Positions 1 through 8,642 of a stretch of 64,000 nt of DNA are shown piece by piece; positions within the stretch are counted from its first letter, which is position 1; each line of letters opens with the position of its first letter. The translations under genes and the position numbers were made by a program. The stretch is taken from NCBI GenBank assembly GCA_022360715.1, contig JAKSCG010000137.1, positions 1-64,000 on the forward strand, in the 5' to 3' direction. Source of the DNA: Halanaerobiales bacterium. GTDB lineage: Bacteria > Bacillota > Halanaerobiia > Halanaerobiales > DTU029. Below the pieces are notes generated by a model that saw only the letters and a program-made list of their open reading frames with translations, had not been told where the DNA came from and ran no database searches.

Positions 1-360
1 ATTGATAAAGCAATCAATTCAAGCATCGAACTTCGTAGCAAGAAAGAACTTATTGAAGGGTTTATTAATCAAGTTAATACTTCCACGAACGTGGATGATG
101 ATTGGCGTAAGTTCGTTATAGATCAAAAGGAAAATGATTTAACAGAGATTATAAATGACGAGAAACTAAAGCCTGATGAAACAAAGAAGTTTATAGAAGG
201 TTCTTTCCGAGATGGTTCATTAAAAACTACCGGTACCGATATTGATAAGATTCTACCTCCGGTTTCACGCTTCGTTAGAGTTGGAGCCCGCTCAGCTAAG
301 AAACAAAGCGTCATTGAAAAATTAACAGCCTTTTTCGAAAAATATCTTGGGCTGATCTAG
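1..360 (+). CDS. hsdR: Type I restriction enzyme R subunit, C-terminal part
   Basis: This is the end of a reading frame that enters from the left edge; about 119 residues are visible and no start is present. The sequence (residues reading KKELIEGFINQVN, then WRKFVIDQKENDL and, at the end, KQSVIEKLTAFFEKYLGL) has the helical, lysine/glutamate-rich character of the C-terminal domain of HsdR, which ties the translocase/nuclease subunit to the HsdM-HsdS core. The motor and nuclease domains lie outside the window. The neighbour is a GIY-YIG/DUF4357 protein, a common companion of type I systems. Identification rests on family resemblance of the tail only. Confidence 0.75.
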   Translation: MDKAINSSIELRSKKELIEGFINQVNTSTNVDDDWRKFVIDQKENDLTEIINDEKLKPDETKKFIEGSFRDGSLKTTGTDIDKILPPVSRFVRVGARSAKKQSVIEKLTAFFEKYLGLI

Positions 361-386
361 CTGAAATTAAATAAGGTGGTAAAAAA

Positions 387-1277
387 ATGGCAACAAGAGG
401 AAAAAGTATACATTTATTCTTGATGGACGGTACACCAAAAGGGAGGATAAAATGTACTCTGGCTAATTGGACCGGCATCGCTTATAAAATACCACGCACA
501 GAGCTTGATAAGTGTAAGGGGCGCAACGATCTATCCCAAAGCGGTGTTTACTTTCTATTTGGCACAGCGGATCAGAGTGATGACAATATGGTTTATGTTG
601 GACAAGCTGGAGTTCGGAAAAATGGTGAGGGTCTTCTCTGTCGTTTAATTGAGCATAAAAGAAATCCCGATAAAGATTATTGGACAGAGGCTGTTGTCTT
701 TATTACATCTAATAACTCTTTTGGACCTACAGAGATTAGTTATCTTGAGAATCGTTTCTATGGGCTTGCTACGGATGCTGGACGGTATACTGTCGAAAAT
801 GATAATGACCCCACCCCTGGCAATATAACAGAGGAAAAAGAAAGTGAGCTGGAAGAATTCATTGATTATGCGAAAATTGTTATGGGCACACTTGGACATA
901 AACTATTTGAACCACTAATAGAAAAATCTAAACCTTTGGTTACAGTAAACAGTCCTGAATATGAACTACTTCTCTTCCTAAAAAGAAAAAGCCGCAAAAG
1001 CGGTCGTGTCATAGAAGCTAGCTGTAAACAAACTAATGAGGGTTTTGTCGTGTTAAAAGGCAGCCACATAGAAACGATAGACTCTGAAAGTATACCATCT
1101 GGAATTAAAGAACGCAGAAAAAAAGCGAAAATTGATGAAAACGGAATATTACAAGAAGACATTCTAGTTCGGAGTCCTTCATATGCAGGCGCATTTGTAA
1201 TAGGGGGGCATGTGAATGGTATGGTAGAATGGAAAACCAAGGACGGAGTATCTTTAAAAGAGGTTGAAAACAGCTAA
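387..1277 (+). CDS. GIY-YIG nuclease family protein with C-terminal DUF4357-like domain
   Basis: A 296-residue protein starting 26 bases after hsdR with a good ribosome site (AAGGTGGT). The N-terminal half holds a GIY-YIG-like core: GVYFLFG, then MVYVGQAG and a following Arg/Glu-containing helix. The last 80 residues (GFVVLKGS..., ...LVRSPSYAGAFVIGG) match the DUF4357 fold found in proteins next to restriction systems. The family is thought to act in or beside host defence; its exact job in type I loci is not established. It is probably co-transcribed with hsdR. Nuclease activity is inferred from the fold, not shown. Confidence 0.72.
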   Translation: MATRGKSIHLFLMDGTPKGRIKCTLANWTGIAYKIPRTELDKCKGRNDLSQSGVYFLFGTADQSDDNMVYVGQAGVRKNGEGLLCRLIEHKRNPDKDYWTEAVVFITSNNSFGPTEISYLENRFYGLATDAGRYTVENDNDPTPGNITEEKESELEEFIDYAKIVMGTLGHKLFEPLIEKSKPLVTVNSPEYELLLFLKRKSRKSGRVIEASCKQTNEGFVVLKGSHIETIDSESIPSGIKERRKKAKIDENGILQEDILVRSPSYAGAFVIGGHVNGMVEWKTKDGVSLKEVENS

Positions 1278-1321
1278 GGTAATAGGGGCTGCTTACGATC
1301 TATCCCGTCTCCTCAACTACT

Positions 1322-1460
1322 ATGAAAAGTAACAGAGAAACCTGGATGAAATTGATTGAAAATTACAAATTAAGCGGTTTAACAGCCACAAAGTGGTGAG
1401 CAGAAAAAGGCATTTTCATTTGCTTTTTGCCGAATTATTTATTATACAATGGAATTCCCG
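1322..1460 (+). pseudogene. IS66-type OrfA (TnpA accessory) remnant
   Basis: ATG at 1322 opens a 25-codon frame, MKSNRETWMKLIENYKLSG and on to KW, which has the consensus of the small IS66 accessory protein. In that family the next residue is usually Cys followed by xEK/N; here the codon is TGA (1397-1399), after which AEKG can still be read before similarity is lost. No inverted repeats or transposase follow. I read this as a decayed IS end rather than a working gene. Confidence 0.5.
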
Positions 1461-1531
1461 GGAATTGTAAAGTTGCAACCCTAAAAGTTTGAGTTATTAT
1501 AAAAAAATACAATAAAATGCTAGAAAGGGGT

Positions 1532-1561
1532 TTGACAAAATCAATTGATTGATAGTATAAT
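1532..1561 (+). promoter_or_regulatory. Sigma-A-type promoter of the grd operon
   Basis: TTGACA at 1532-1537 and TATAAT at 1556-1561, both perfect consensus hexamers, separated by 18 bases. The start of transcription would fall near 1568, about 50 bases before the glycine riboswitch, and no other promoter of this quality is seen before grdX. Confidence 0.8.
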
Positions 1562-1616
1562 TATTTTATAGAGAGTTTGTGAAAAAAATAGCTAAACAGA
1601 AGATAAAGTGGATGAT

Positions 1617-1795
1617 GATAACGGGAGAGAGCTGATTAGCCACCGAAGGGGTAAATCTACTCGTCACCATAACGAGCAGATGAAACTTTCAGGTCAAAGG
1701 ACCGTTATCGGACAGTACTCTGGAAAGTCAAGTCTTAACTGACACCGAAGGAGCAGTCCTGAAGATTTCTGGATAATCTCTCAGGTAATAAGACA
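1617..1795 (+). ncRNA. Tandem glycine riboswitch (gcvT class)
   Basis: Two consecutive copies of the glycine aptamer pattern can be read. The first has CGGGAGAGAGCTG, then CACCGAAGGGG and CAGGTCAAAGGACCG. The second has CTCTGGAAAG, then CACCGAAGGAG and CTCTCAGGTAATAAGACAG. These are the conserved GGAGAG / GCCGAAGG / CAGGCAAAGGACAG-type blocks. The element sits between the promoter and a terminator hairpin directly before grdX. Glycine binding would be expected to favour read-through, as in gcvT operons, so that glycine switches on its own reduction; the direction of control is inferred. Confidence 0.93.
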
Positions 1796-1834
1796 GGGTA
1801 GTAATGGAAGTTTATTTCTATTACTACCCTTTTT
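1796..1834 (+). terminator. Intrinsic terminator: riboswitch expression platform
   Basis: Stem 1796-1806 (GGGTAGTAATG) pairs with 1819-1829 (TATTACTACCC, one G-T pair) and is followed by a run of T. It begins directly after the last conserved block of the second aptamer, so it is well placed to be the switch. Confidence 0.85.
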
Positions 1835-1883
1835 AATTACTTAAGATCTTTTGCTCAATAATTTTATCCCCAAGGTGATTAAG

Positions 1884-2270
1884 GTGTTAACTTTTTACCG
1901 GATTATAACCAATAACCCCCTGGTGCTTGAAGAAGTTAAGGGAGTAAAAATAGAATTGTGTTCTGACCTTACTGAGATCATGACCAGAGTAAGGGACTAT
2001 ATCCACCAGGGATATAGATTAACCAGTCATCCTTTAGCCGGCAGTGTTAAACCGGTTCAGAATCCCTACCGGAGTATTGTGATCAATAGCGGACCGGGGG
2101 GGCTGGATTTATTTTCCTTGCAGGTGCTCGAATCAGCCCGGAGCAAAGTGGAACAATTTAAGGAAAGCTATCAAAAACAGGATTACCATGCAGCCGTGCT
2201 GGCGGATTATCAAACGATTGATTTATCTTTACTAAAGAGCTGTCTTAAGAGAATAACAATTAAGAATTAA
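1884..2270 (+). CDS. grdX: GrdX family protein
   Basis: First gene of the glycine reductase operon. The GTG start at 1884 is chosen because AAGGTG at 1872-1877 gives normal spacing; a longer frame from TTG 1851 would begin beside the terminator. The 128-residue product opens with YRIITNNPLV and contains a RVRDYIHQGYRLTSHPLAGSVKP-like block typical of GrdX (shown here in part: LTSHPLAGSVKP). GrdX is conserved at the head of clostridial grd operons but its biochemical role is unknown. No signal peptide or membrane segment. Confidence 0.88.
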   Translation: MLTFYRIITNNPLVLEEVKGVKIELCSDLTEIMTRVRDYIHQGYRLTSHPLAGSVKPVQNPYRSIVINSGPGGLDLFSLQVLESARSKVEQFKESYQKQDYHAAVLADYQTIDLSLLKSCLKRITIKN

Positions 2271-2299
2271 GGAAGTACTATAAAGAGGAGGGTAATGAG

Positions 2300-3523
2300 A
2301 TGGAGCAGGTATATGATGTGATTATCATCGGCGGCGGACCCGGTGGCATGTCGGCAGCTATTTATGCCGCCCGCGGCCGACTGAAGACACTGATTTTGGA
2401 AGAGAAAAGAAAGGCGGGGGGACAGGCCAGGACTACCTGGGAGATGGAAAATTATCCCGGTTTTAAAGAGACTACCGGACCGGAGTTGATGGAAAATTTC
2501 CGGGAACATGCTGTGAAATTTGGTGCAGAATTTAAGAAAGAAACGGTAATCTCGATTAAACCAAGTGGGTTTTGGAAAATAATTAAGACTAAATCCGGTC
2601 AAGAATATAAAACCAAGGCAGTTATTGTGAGCACTGGGGCGGAACCGAGGATACTGGGTGTTAAAGGAGAAAAGGAGTTTCGGGGTCGGGGTGTTTCTTA
2701 CTGTGCAACCTGTGATGCCGATTTCTATCAAGACCTGGATGTCGTAGTAATCGGTAATGGCAATACGGCGATCGAAGAATCAATTTACTTGACTAAATTC
2801 GTTAATAAGGTAACAATTATTGTCATTCATGATCAGGGCATCCTCGATGCTGATAAAATTTTACAGGAGCAGGCTTTTAGCAATGAAAAGATTGAGTTTG
2901 TCTGGTCTTCGGTCCTGGAAGAGATTAGAGGAGATGAATTGGTCGACCGGGTGCTGATAAAAAACATTAAAAACGGGGAAATGACCGAGCTTTCGGCCAA
3001 TGGGGTATTTGTCTTTGTGGGGACAGTACCGCGGACGGAATTCCTGAAAGGACTGGTCAGATTAAGTAAGTTTAATTATGTTGAAACCAATGAAATGATG
3101 GAGACTAATGTCCCCGGAATTTATGCTGTCGGTGATGTCCGGGTAAAATTTCTGCGCCAGGTGATAACAGCGGCAAGTGACGGGGCGACGGCAGCAGTTG
3201 CCGTTGAAAAGTACCTCGAACAGGAAGAATATTGGCGGAAAAATGTGATGGAGGTAGCCGAACCAGTCTTAGTAGTATTCTGGAGTCCGGTTAATCAAGA
3301 TAGTCTAAAGCTGCTGGGTCAACTGGAAGCACTGAAGCTGGCCGATAAGGGAGTAAAAATGGTTAAAATTGATACCTATAGAAATAAGCTGATTGCCGAT
3401 CGTTATCAGATTAAAGAGATTCCGGCAGTAATTATCTTTGAGCATGAAGAAGAGGTTAAGCGAATCGTTCAACCAAGTGAGCCAGAAATTGAGGATTTTA
3501 TCGCCGGGGTTGTAACTGTTTAG
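2300..3523 (+). CDS. trxB: Thioredoxin reductase-like flavoprotein with C-terminal thioredoxin-fold extension
   Basis: Delivers electrons to TrxA for glycine reductase. Residues 1-310 form a TrxB-type flavoprotein: FAD motif GGGPGGMSAAIYA near residue 11, redox pair CATC (C135, C138), a second dinucleotide motif GNGNTA near 152 and the FAD-binding GIYAVGDV near 275. At 407 residues it is about 90 longer than usual; the extra part (about 318-405) looks like a thioredoxin fold but has SPVNQD where CxxC should be. The HRR motif that binds NADPH phosphate is absent (VIHDQG instead), so the electron donor may not be NADPH. Ribosome site GAGGAGGG at 2285-2292. Confidence 0.9.
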   Translation: MEQVYDVIIIGGGPGGMSAAIYAARGRLKTLILEEKRKAGGQARTTWEMENYPGFKETTGPELMENFREHAVKFGAEFKKETVISIKPSGFWKIIKTKSGQEYKTKAVIVSTGAEPRILGVKGEKEFRGRGVSYCATCDADFYQDLDVVVIGNGNTAIEESIYLTKFVNKVTIIVIHDQGILDADKILQEQAFSNEKIEFVWSSVLEEIRGDELVDRVLIKNIKNGEMTELSANGVFVFVGTVPRTEFLKGLVRLSKFNYVETNEMMETNVPGIYAVGDVRVKFLRQVITAASDGATAAVAVEKYLEQEEYWRKNVMEVAEPVLVVFWSPVNQDSLKLLGQLEALKLADKGVKMVKIDTYRNKLIADRYQIKEIPAVIIFEHEEEVKRIVQPSEPEIEDFIAGVVTV

Positions 3524-3562
3524 ATATTACACCAGATCAATGGAGGGGGAGGTGAACAAAGG

Positions 3563-3889
3563 ATGTTGGAACTGAATAAGGATAATTTTGAAAATGAGGT
3601 AATCAAGGCGGCCGGAACGATAGTTGTTGATTTTTGGAGTGAAAGCTGTGAGCTCTGCCTGGAGTTAATGCCTGATTATCAAAGAATAGCAGAAGAATAT
3701 GGTGATAAGCTTAAATTTGCTAAACTGGATATTAAAGGTAGTCGACGACTGGCAATGAGTCAGCAGGTAATGGGGCTTCCCTCGTTCGTCTTTTATGTTG
3801 ATGGAAAGAAAAGTGAACATTTAAGTGGGGAAGACCTTGATGCTGAAGAACTGGAGAAGACCGTCAAGGAGTTTTATGAGCAAGCCTGA
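3563..3889 (+). CDS. trxA: Glycine reductase-associated thioredoxin
   Basis: A 108-residue thioredoxin with the active site WSESCELC (C29, C32) in place of WCGPC, a variation typical of thioredoxins in grd operons. The cis-proline region is MGLPSFVFY. It is expected to carry electrons from TrxB to the selenoprotein GrdA, re-reducing its Se-S bridge after each turnover. Strong ribosome site (GGGGGAGGTG, then AAAGG) before ATG 3563; grdE follows after 17 bases. Confidence 0.92.
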   Translation: MLELNKDNFENEVIKAAGTIVVDFWSESCELCLELMPDYQRIAEEYGDKLKFAKLDIKGSRRLAMSQQVMGLPSFVFYVDGKKSEHLSGEDLDAEELEKTVKEFYEQA

Positions 3890-3906
3890 GCAAGGGGGGT
3901 GAAACT

Positions 3907-5190
3907 ATGAAATTAGAACTGGGTAAGATCAAGATTAAGGATATTATCTTCGCTAATAATACCGAAATAAAAGATGGGGTTTTAGCGATTAATCGTCAGG
4001 AATTGATCTCCCTCCTGGCTGAGCCCAGGATTAAGGAGTTAACGATTGAGTTGGCTAAACCCGGTGACCGGATTCGGATTATACCGGTTAAGGATGTCAT
4101 TGAACCCAGGGTTAAAGTTGAAGGGCCAGGTGGTATTTTCCCCGGGTTTATTGCCGGGGAGGAGATCGTTGGCTCGGGTAAAACCCATGCCCTGAAAGGA
4201 ATGGCGGTAGTAACTACCGGTAATATTGTCGGATTCCAGGAAGGCATTATTGATATGGCGGGAGTAGGTGCTGATTATACCCCATTTTCGAAATTATTAA
4301 ATGTGGTTATAAGCTGTGAGGTAAGCGCCGGACTTCCTCAACATGAACATGAAGCCGTTCTCCGTATGGTCGGTTTGAAGGCAGCGGCTTATCTGGGTGA
4401 GGCCGGCCGGGAGATTAAGCCCGATCAAGTGGTCTGCTATCAACACAAACCGTTTTATGAAGCGATCAATGATTATCCCGACCTGCCCCGGGTTGGCTAT
4501 ATTTATATGTTGCAGAGCCAGGGACTGCTCCATGATACCTATGTTTACGGGGTTGATGCCAAGGAGATTTTACCGACCTTAATCTCACCGACCGAGGTGA
4601 TGGATGGAGCGATCATTAGCGGGAATTGTGTCTCAGCCTGTGATAAAAATGCGACCTATTTTCATCAAAATAATCCGGTGATTGAAGACCTTTACCGATA
4701 TCACGGCCGGGAATACAATTTTATCGGTACGATTGTTACCAACGAAAATGTCACATTAGCCGATAAAGAGCGGTCTTCCAGTTTTACGGCCCGATTAGCT
4801 GAGCAGTTAAAACTGGAGGCGGCAATAGTATCGGAGGAGGGTTTTGGCAATCCTGATGCCGACCTGATCATGAATTGTAACAAGTTGGAGGAAAAAGGGA
4901 TTAAAACCGTGCTAATTACTGATGAATATGCCGGAAGGGACGGTGCTTCACAATCCCTGGCCGATGCCAGCAAAAAGGCTAATGCGGTAGTAACGGCCGG
5001 GAATGCCAATCAGTTGATTACCCTGCCCCCGATGGAACAGACGATTGGAGAGCAGAGTCTGGCTGACGTAATTGCCGGTGGTTTCGCCGGGAGCTTAAAA
5101 GAAGACGGAAGTATTGAGGTAGAGATTCAGGCAATAACCGGTTCAACCAATGAACTCGGTTTTACCAAAATGACTGCCCGGTCATATTAA
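3907..5190 (+). CDS. grdE: Glycine reductase complex component B, alpha/beta proprotein
   Basis: 427 residues, the full family length. GrdE is made as a proprotein that is cleaved before a conserved Cys to give two subunits of protein B, the larger number ending with a pyruvoyl (carbonyl) group that forms a Schiff base with glycine. The cleavage motif [11 protein letters not shown] is present with the Cys at residue 241. With the selenoprotein GrdB it makes the substrate-specific component. No UGA codon. Ribosome site AAGGGGGGTG just before ATG 3907; it is followed closely by grdA. Confidence 0.95.
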   Translation: MKLELGKIKIKDIIFANNTEIKDGVLAINRQELISLLAEPRIKELTIELAKPGDRIRIIPVKDVIEPRVKVEGPGGIFPGFIAGEEIVGSGKTHALKGMAVVTTGNIVGFQEGIIDMAGVGADYTPFSKLLNVVISCEVSAGLPQHEHEAVLRMVGLKAAAYLGEAGREIKPDQVVCYQHKPFYEAINDYPDLPRVGYIYMLQSQGLLHDTYVYGVDAKEILPTLISPTEVMDGAIISGNCVSACDKNATYFHQNNPVIEDLYRYHGREYNFIGTIVTNENVTLADKERSSSFTARLAEQLKLEAAIVSEEGFGNPDADLIMNCNKLEEKGIKTVLITDEYAGRDGASQSLADASKKANAVVTAGNANQLITLPPMEQTIGEQSLADVIAGGFAGSLKEDGSIEVEIQAITGSTNELGFTKMTARSY

Positions 5191-5209
5191 TAATCTGGAG
5201 GTGGATAAG

Positions 5210-5677
5210 ATGTTAAAGGGTAAAAAACTTGTTATTCTCGGTGACCGTGACGGTATCCCCGGTCCGGCCATTGAGGAATGCTTAAAAACTACGGAAGCGG
5301 AAATTGTTTTTGCTACAACCGAATGTTTTGTCTGAACAAGCGCTGGTGCGATGGATCTGGAAAACCAGGCTCGAATTAAGGAATTGGCGGAAAAACATGG
5401 CCCCGAAAACCTGGTAGTAATTCTGGGAGGGGCAGAAGCTGAATCCTCAGGCCTGGCCTGTGAGACGGTTACTAATGGTGATCCCACTTATGCCGGTCCA
5501 TTAGCTGGAGTCCAGTTAGGACTCGCGTGTTATCATGTCCTGGAAAGTGAAATCAAGGATGAAATAGAACCGGAAGTATATGATGAACAGATTAGTATGA
5601 TGGAAATGGTGTTGGAGGTAGAGGAGATTATCGCCGAGACCAAGAAATATCGTGAGATGTATGCAAAATATCAATAA
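5210..5677 (+). CDS. grdA: Glycine reductase complex selenoprotein A
   Basis: 155 residues when the in-frame TGA at 5333-5335 is read as selenocysteine (Sec42). The motif is CFVU followed by [11 protein letters not shown], the hallmark of GrdA. Protein A takes the carboxymethyl group from protein B as a selenoether and passes it, as a ketene-level intermediate, to protein C, being oxidised to a Se-S bridge in the process. Start ATG 5210 follows TGGAGGTGG. An automatic caller would truncate this gene to begin at the internal ATG 5351. Confidence 0.97.
5333..5368 (+). promoter_or_regulatory. bSECIS-like hairpin of grdA
   Basis: The UGA codon (5333-5335) is followed by CTGGT (5343-5347) which can pair with ACCAG (5364-5368) around a 16-base loop. 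This is the position where bacterial SECIS elements bind SelB in the reading frame. The fold is by eye only. Confidence 0.6.
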
Positions 5678-5701
5678 ATCCCGGTGAAGGAGGGGGTGGA
5701 G

Positions 5702-7015
5702 ATGAGTCAAGGAAAGCTAAAGATCATCCATTATCTGAATCAGTTTTTCGGACAGATCGGCGGGGAAGAAAAGGCTAATATAGCGCCGCTAATTAAAGAA
5801 GGTCCGGTGGGACCCGGAGGAGCGCTCAATAATGGCCTGGCCGGTCTGGCTGAAATTAGTAAAACGATGATCTGTGGGGATAGCTATTTTAGTGAAAACC
5901 TGGCTGCCAGTAGGGCGGAAATAAAACAGATGCTAACCGAGGAAAAACCAGACCTGGTTCTGGCCGGACCGGCATTTAACGCCGGACGATATGGGATCGC
6001 CTGTGGAAATGTGGCCGAAATTGCCACTGAACTGGGGATTACTGTTATATCCGGTATTTACCCTGAAAACCCTGGTTACGACCTCTTTAAACAATATGCC
6101 TATTTTGTAGAGACAGGTGATAGTGCGGCTAGTATGCGCCAAGCTATTCCCAATATGATTAAACTGGTCAAAAGCTATTTTGAACAGGGAGGTAAATTGG
6201 GTTCACCGGAAGAAGCAGGGTATCTTCCGCGGGGAGTCCGTAAAAACCTTTTTGTTGAAAAAAGGGGTTCCCTCCGAGCAGTTGAGATGTTGATTAAAAA
6301 ACTTAAAGGAGAACAGTTTGAGACTGAATACCCGATGCCCGTCTTTGACCGGGTTGAGCCAAGGCCACCGGTCAAGGATATTACTAAAGCTACGGTTGCA
6401 CTGGTTACTTCCGGTGGGATTGTGCCGAAAGGCAACCCGGATCGGATTGAGTCTTCCAGTGCATCGAAATATGGTAAATATAGTATTGCCGGGCTTGATG
6501 ATCTAAGCACTGCGGAATATCAGACCGCTCACGGGGGATATGATCCGGTTTATGCCAATGAAGATCCCGATCGCGTCCTTCCAGTGGATACCTTGCGCGA
6601 GCTGGAAAAAGAGGGAAAGATAGGCAAAATGCATGACCATTACTATTCAACCGTCGGTAACGGGACAGCAGTTGCTGCCGCCCGGGCTTATGCCCGTGAG
6701 ATTGCTGACGAGTTGGTTAATGATGGTGTGCAGGCCGTTATTTTGACTTCAACCTGAGGTACCTGCACTCGTTGCGGTGCAACGATGGTAAAAGAGATCG
6801 AGAGGGCTGGTTTACCGGTTGTTCATGTTGCAACAGTAGTACCGATCTCCCAAACGGTAGGAGCCAATCGAATCGTCCCGGCAGTAGCTATTCCTTATCC
6901 ACTCGGTGATCCCAAGTTAGTCCGGGAAGAGGAAAAGTTGTTAAGGAGAGAACTGGTCGAAAAAACCTTAAAGGCGCTGGAGACGAATATTAGCGAGCAG
7001 ACGGTTTTTGCTTAA
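5702..7015 (+). CDS. grdB: Glycine reductase component B, selenoprotein gamma subunit
   Basis: 437 residues with selenocysteine at residue 352 (TGA 6755-6757) in the motif TSTUGTCTRCGA. ATG 5702 is chosen because AAGGAGGGGGTG lies just before it; the upstream in-frame GTG 5684 would place the ribosome site inside the gene. GrdB is the substrate-activating subunit that forms the Se-carboxymethyl bond to be handed to GrdA. The N-terminal part KIIHYLNQFFGQIGGEEKA is characteristic and separates glycine- and betaine-type GrdB only weakly; the grdE context argues for glycine. A naive call would give two fragments split at 6757. Confidence 0.96.
6755..6781 (+). promoter_or_regulatory. bSECIS-like hairpin of grdB
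   Basis: Directly after the UGA, TGCAC (6764-6768) pairs with GTGCA (6777-6781) around an 8-base loop TCGTTGCG. Size and distance from UGA fit a bacterial SECIS element. Confidence 0.65.
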
Positions 7016-7025
7016 TATAAAGATG

Positions 7026-7060
7026 ATAGGCAATGGTCTCAGGTACCATTGCCTATTTTC
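7026..7060 (+). terminator. Strong hairpin between grdB and grdC
   Basis: A perfect 12-bp stem, ATAGGCAATGGT (7026-7037) with ACCATTGCCTAT (7045-7056), a 7-base loop, then TTTC. It could be a partial terminator or an mRNA processing/stability element that sets the ratio of grdA/grdB to grdC/grdD. The short T run makes full termination unlikely, and no new promoter is visible before grdC. Confidence 0.55.
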
Positions 7061-7087
7061 AAATTCGGAAAATGAGGTGAACTATTG

Positions 7088-8632
7088 ATGATATTTCCAG
7101 TTTTAAAGGCCAGCAGTTATATCTTGATTCATACTCCGGATACCTTAAAACACTATGGGTCAACCCAGGTCACTACCAGGGCCAAAGATAGTCATGACGA
7201 TTACCTGAAGCAACTGAATCGGCATTTAAGGGATTTTAAGCAGGTGGTTAATTATGCCCCCAATCAATGCTATATTGGCAATCTGTTACCCGATCAGTTG
7301 ACTGAAATCAACCAGCCCTGGTATGCCGAGGCCAATCTGCTGGAAGGTAAGCGCTTCGGGGAGCTGGGTGAGTTAATGCCGGAAGACGAATTTTATGGCC
7401 TGGTTAAACACGTTGACTCTTTTGATCTGGTTAAACTGACGGCTGCTTTTACTAAACAGGTTCAGGAAAAGTTAGCCGAACACCCGATTTTTAGTCAACA
7501 AAACCTGGCCTTAGGGGCAGGTAATGAACTGTCTGAGATCAAGCAGTTACTGGCCGAACAGGATGCTGCCCCTCTTTATTTTAAAGATCAACTGGTCGGT
7601 TGTATTAAAAGGGCTCATGAAAGCGATGAGAATTTGAATTCTCATGTTATGCTGGAAAACTTAATGGCTAAGGCTTCGGCTTATCTGGCGATCATCAATC
7701 TCCAGGCGAAGAGCGGGGTTGATTTGTCGACAGTGGAATATGTTGTTGAATGTTCTGAAGAAGCATGTGGTGATATCAACCAGCGGGGTGGCGGAAATTT
7801 TGCCAAAGCAATTGCCGAATCCGCCGGTTGTATCAATGCTACCGGTGTCGATATGCGAAGTTTCTGTGCCGGTCCGACCCATGCCCTGGTCAATTCGGCA
7901 GCGCTGGTTAAGGCCGGGGTTTACAAAAATGTGCTGGTAGTAGCCGGTGGTTCTGTTGCTAAACTGGGGATGAATGGGAAGGATCATGTCAAAAAAGAGA
8001 TGCCGGTGTTGGAGGATGTGCTGGGTGGATTTGCCGCTTTGATTACCGCCAATGACGGACTTAGCCCGGTGATTAGAACAGATGTGATCGGCCGGCATAA
8101 GGTCGGAACCGGGTCTTCACCCCAGGCGGTTATTTCCTCGCTGGTTACTGAACCCCTTGATCAGAATAAGCTTAAATTAGTTGATATTGATCGCTATTCG
8201 GTTGAAATGCAGAACCCGGAAATTACTAAACCGGCCGGAGCCGGCAATGTTCCCGAAGCAAATTACAAGATGATTGCCGCCTTGGGAGTAAAAAGGGGTG
8301 ATCTGGAGAAAAAAGATTTACTGGATTTTGTGAAAAAACACGGTATGCCCGGTTTTGCTCCCACTCAGGGTCATATTCCGTCCGGAATCCCTTTCCTCGG
8401 TCATGCCATTAAAATGATGGCGGATAATACGATTGAAAAGGCGATGATCATCGGCAAGGGAAGCCTGTTTCTGGGCAGGATGACCAACCAGTTTGATGGG
8501 GTTTCCTTTTTATTAGAAAAAAATAGCGGAACAGTTGCCCCAGAAGAGGGTTACAATAGTGAGGAAGTAAAAAGGCTGTTTGCTGCGGCGATGCGTAAAG
8601 TAGCTGATTCACTCCTGGGCGAAGGGGAATGA
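7088..8632 (+). CDS. grdC: Glycine reductase complex component C, beta subunit
   Basis: 514 residues, as expected for GrdC. Protein C (GrdC and GrdD) takes the two-carbon unit from GrdA, forms an acetyl-enzyme and releases acetyl phosphate with inorganic phosphate. GrdC is related to beta-ketoacyl-ACP synthase III (FabH); the VVECSEEACGD stretch near residue 220 and the MRSFCAGPTHAL stretch near 258 show the thiolase-type cysteines. ATG 7088 is preferred to TTG 7085 because GAGGTGA lies seven bases before it. Confidence 0.93.
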   Translation: MIFPVLKASSYILIHTPDTLKHYGSTQVTTRAKDSHDDYLKQLNRHLRDFKQVVNYAPNQCYIGNLLPDQLTEINQPWYAEANLLEGKRFGELGELMPEDEFYGLVKHVDSFDLVKLTAAFTKQVQEKLAEHPIFSQQNLALGAGNELSEIKQLLAEQDAAPLYFKDQLVGCIKRAHESDENLNSHVMLENLMAKASAYLAIINLQAKSGVDLSTVEYVVECSEEACGDINQRGGGNFAKAIAESAGCINATGVDMRSFCAGPTHALVNSAALVKAGVYKNVLVVAGGSVAKLGMNGKDHVKKEMPVLEDVLGGFAALITANDGLSPVIRTDVIGRHKVGTGSSPQAVISSLVTEPLDQNKLKLVDIDRYSVEMQNPEITKPAGAGNVPEANYKMIAALGVKRGDLEKKDLLDFVKKHGMPGFAPTQGHIPSGIPFLGHAIKMMADNTIEKAMIIGKGSLFLGRMTNQFDGVSFLLEKNSGTVAPEEGYNSEEVKRLFAAAMRKVADSLLGEGE

Positions 8633-8642
8633 GGTGAACCTG

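Noticed and set aside
1397-1399. TGA in the IS66 fragment as a true selenocysteine codon
   Set aside because: No hairpin follows in SECIS position and the frame loses family similarity within a few codons; simple decay is enough.
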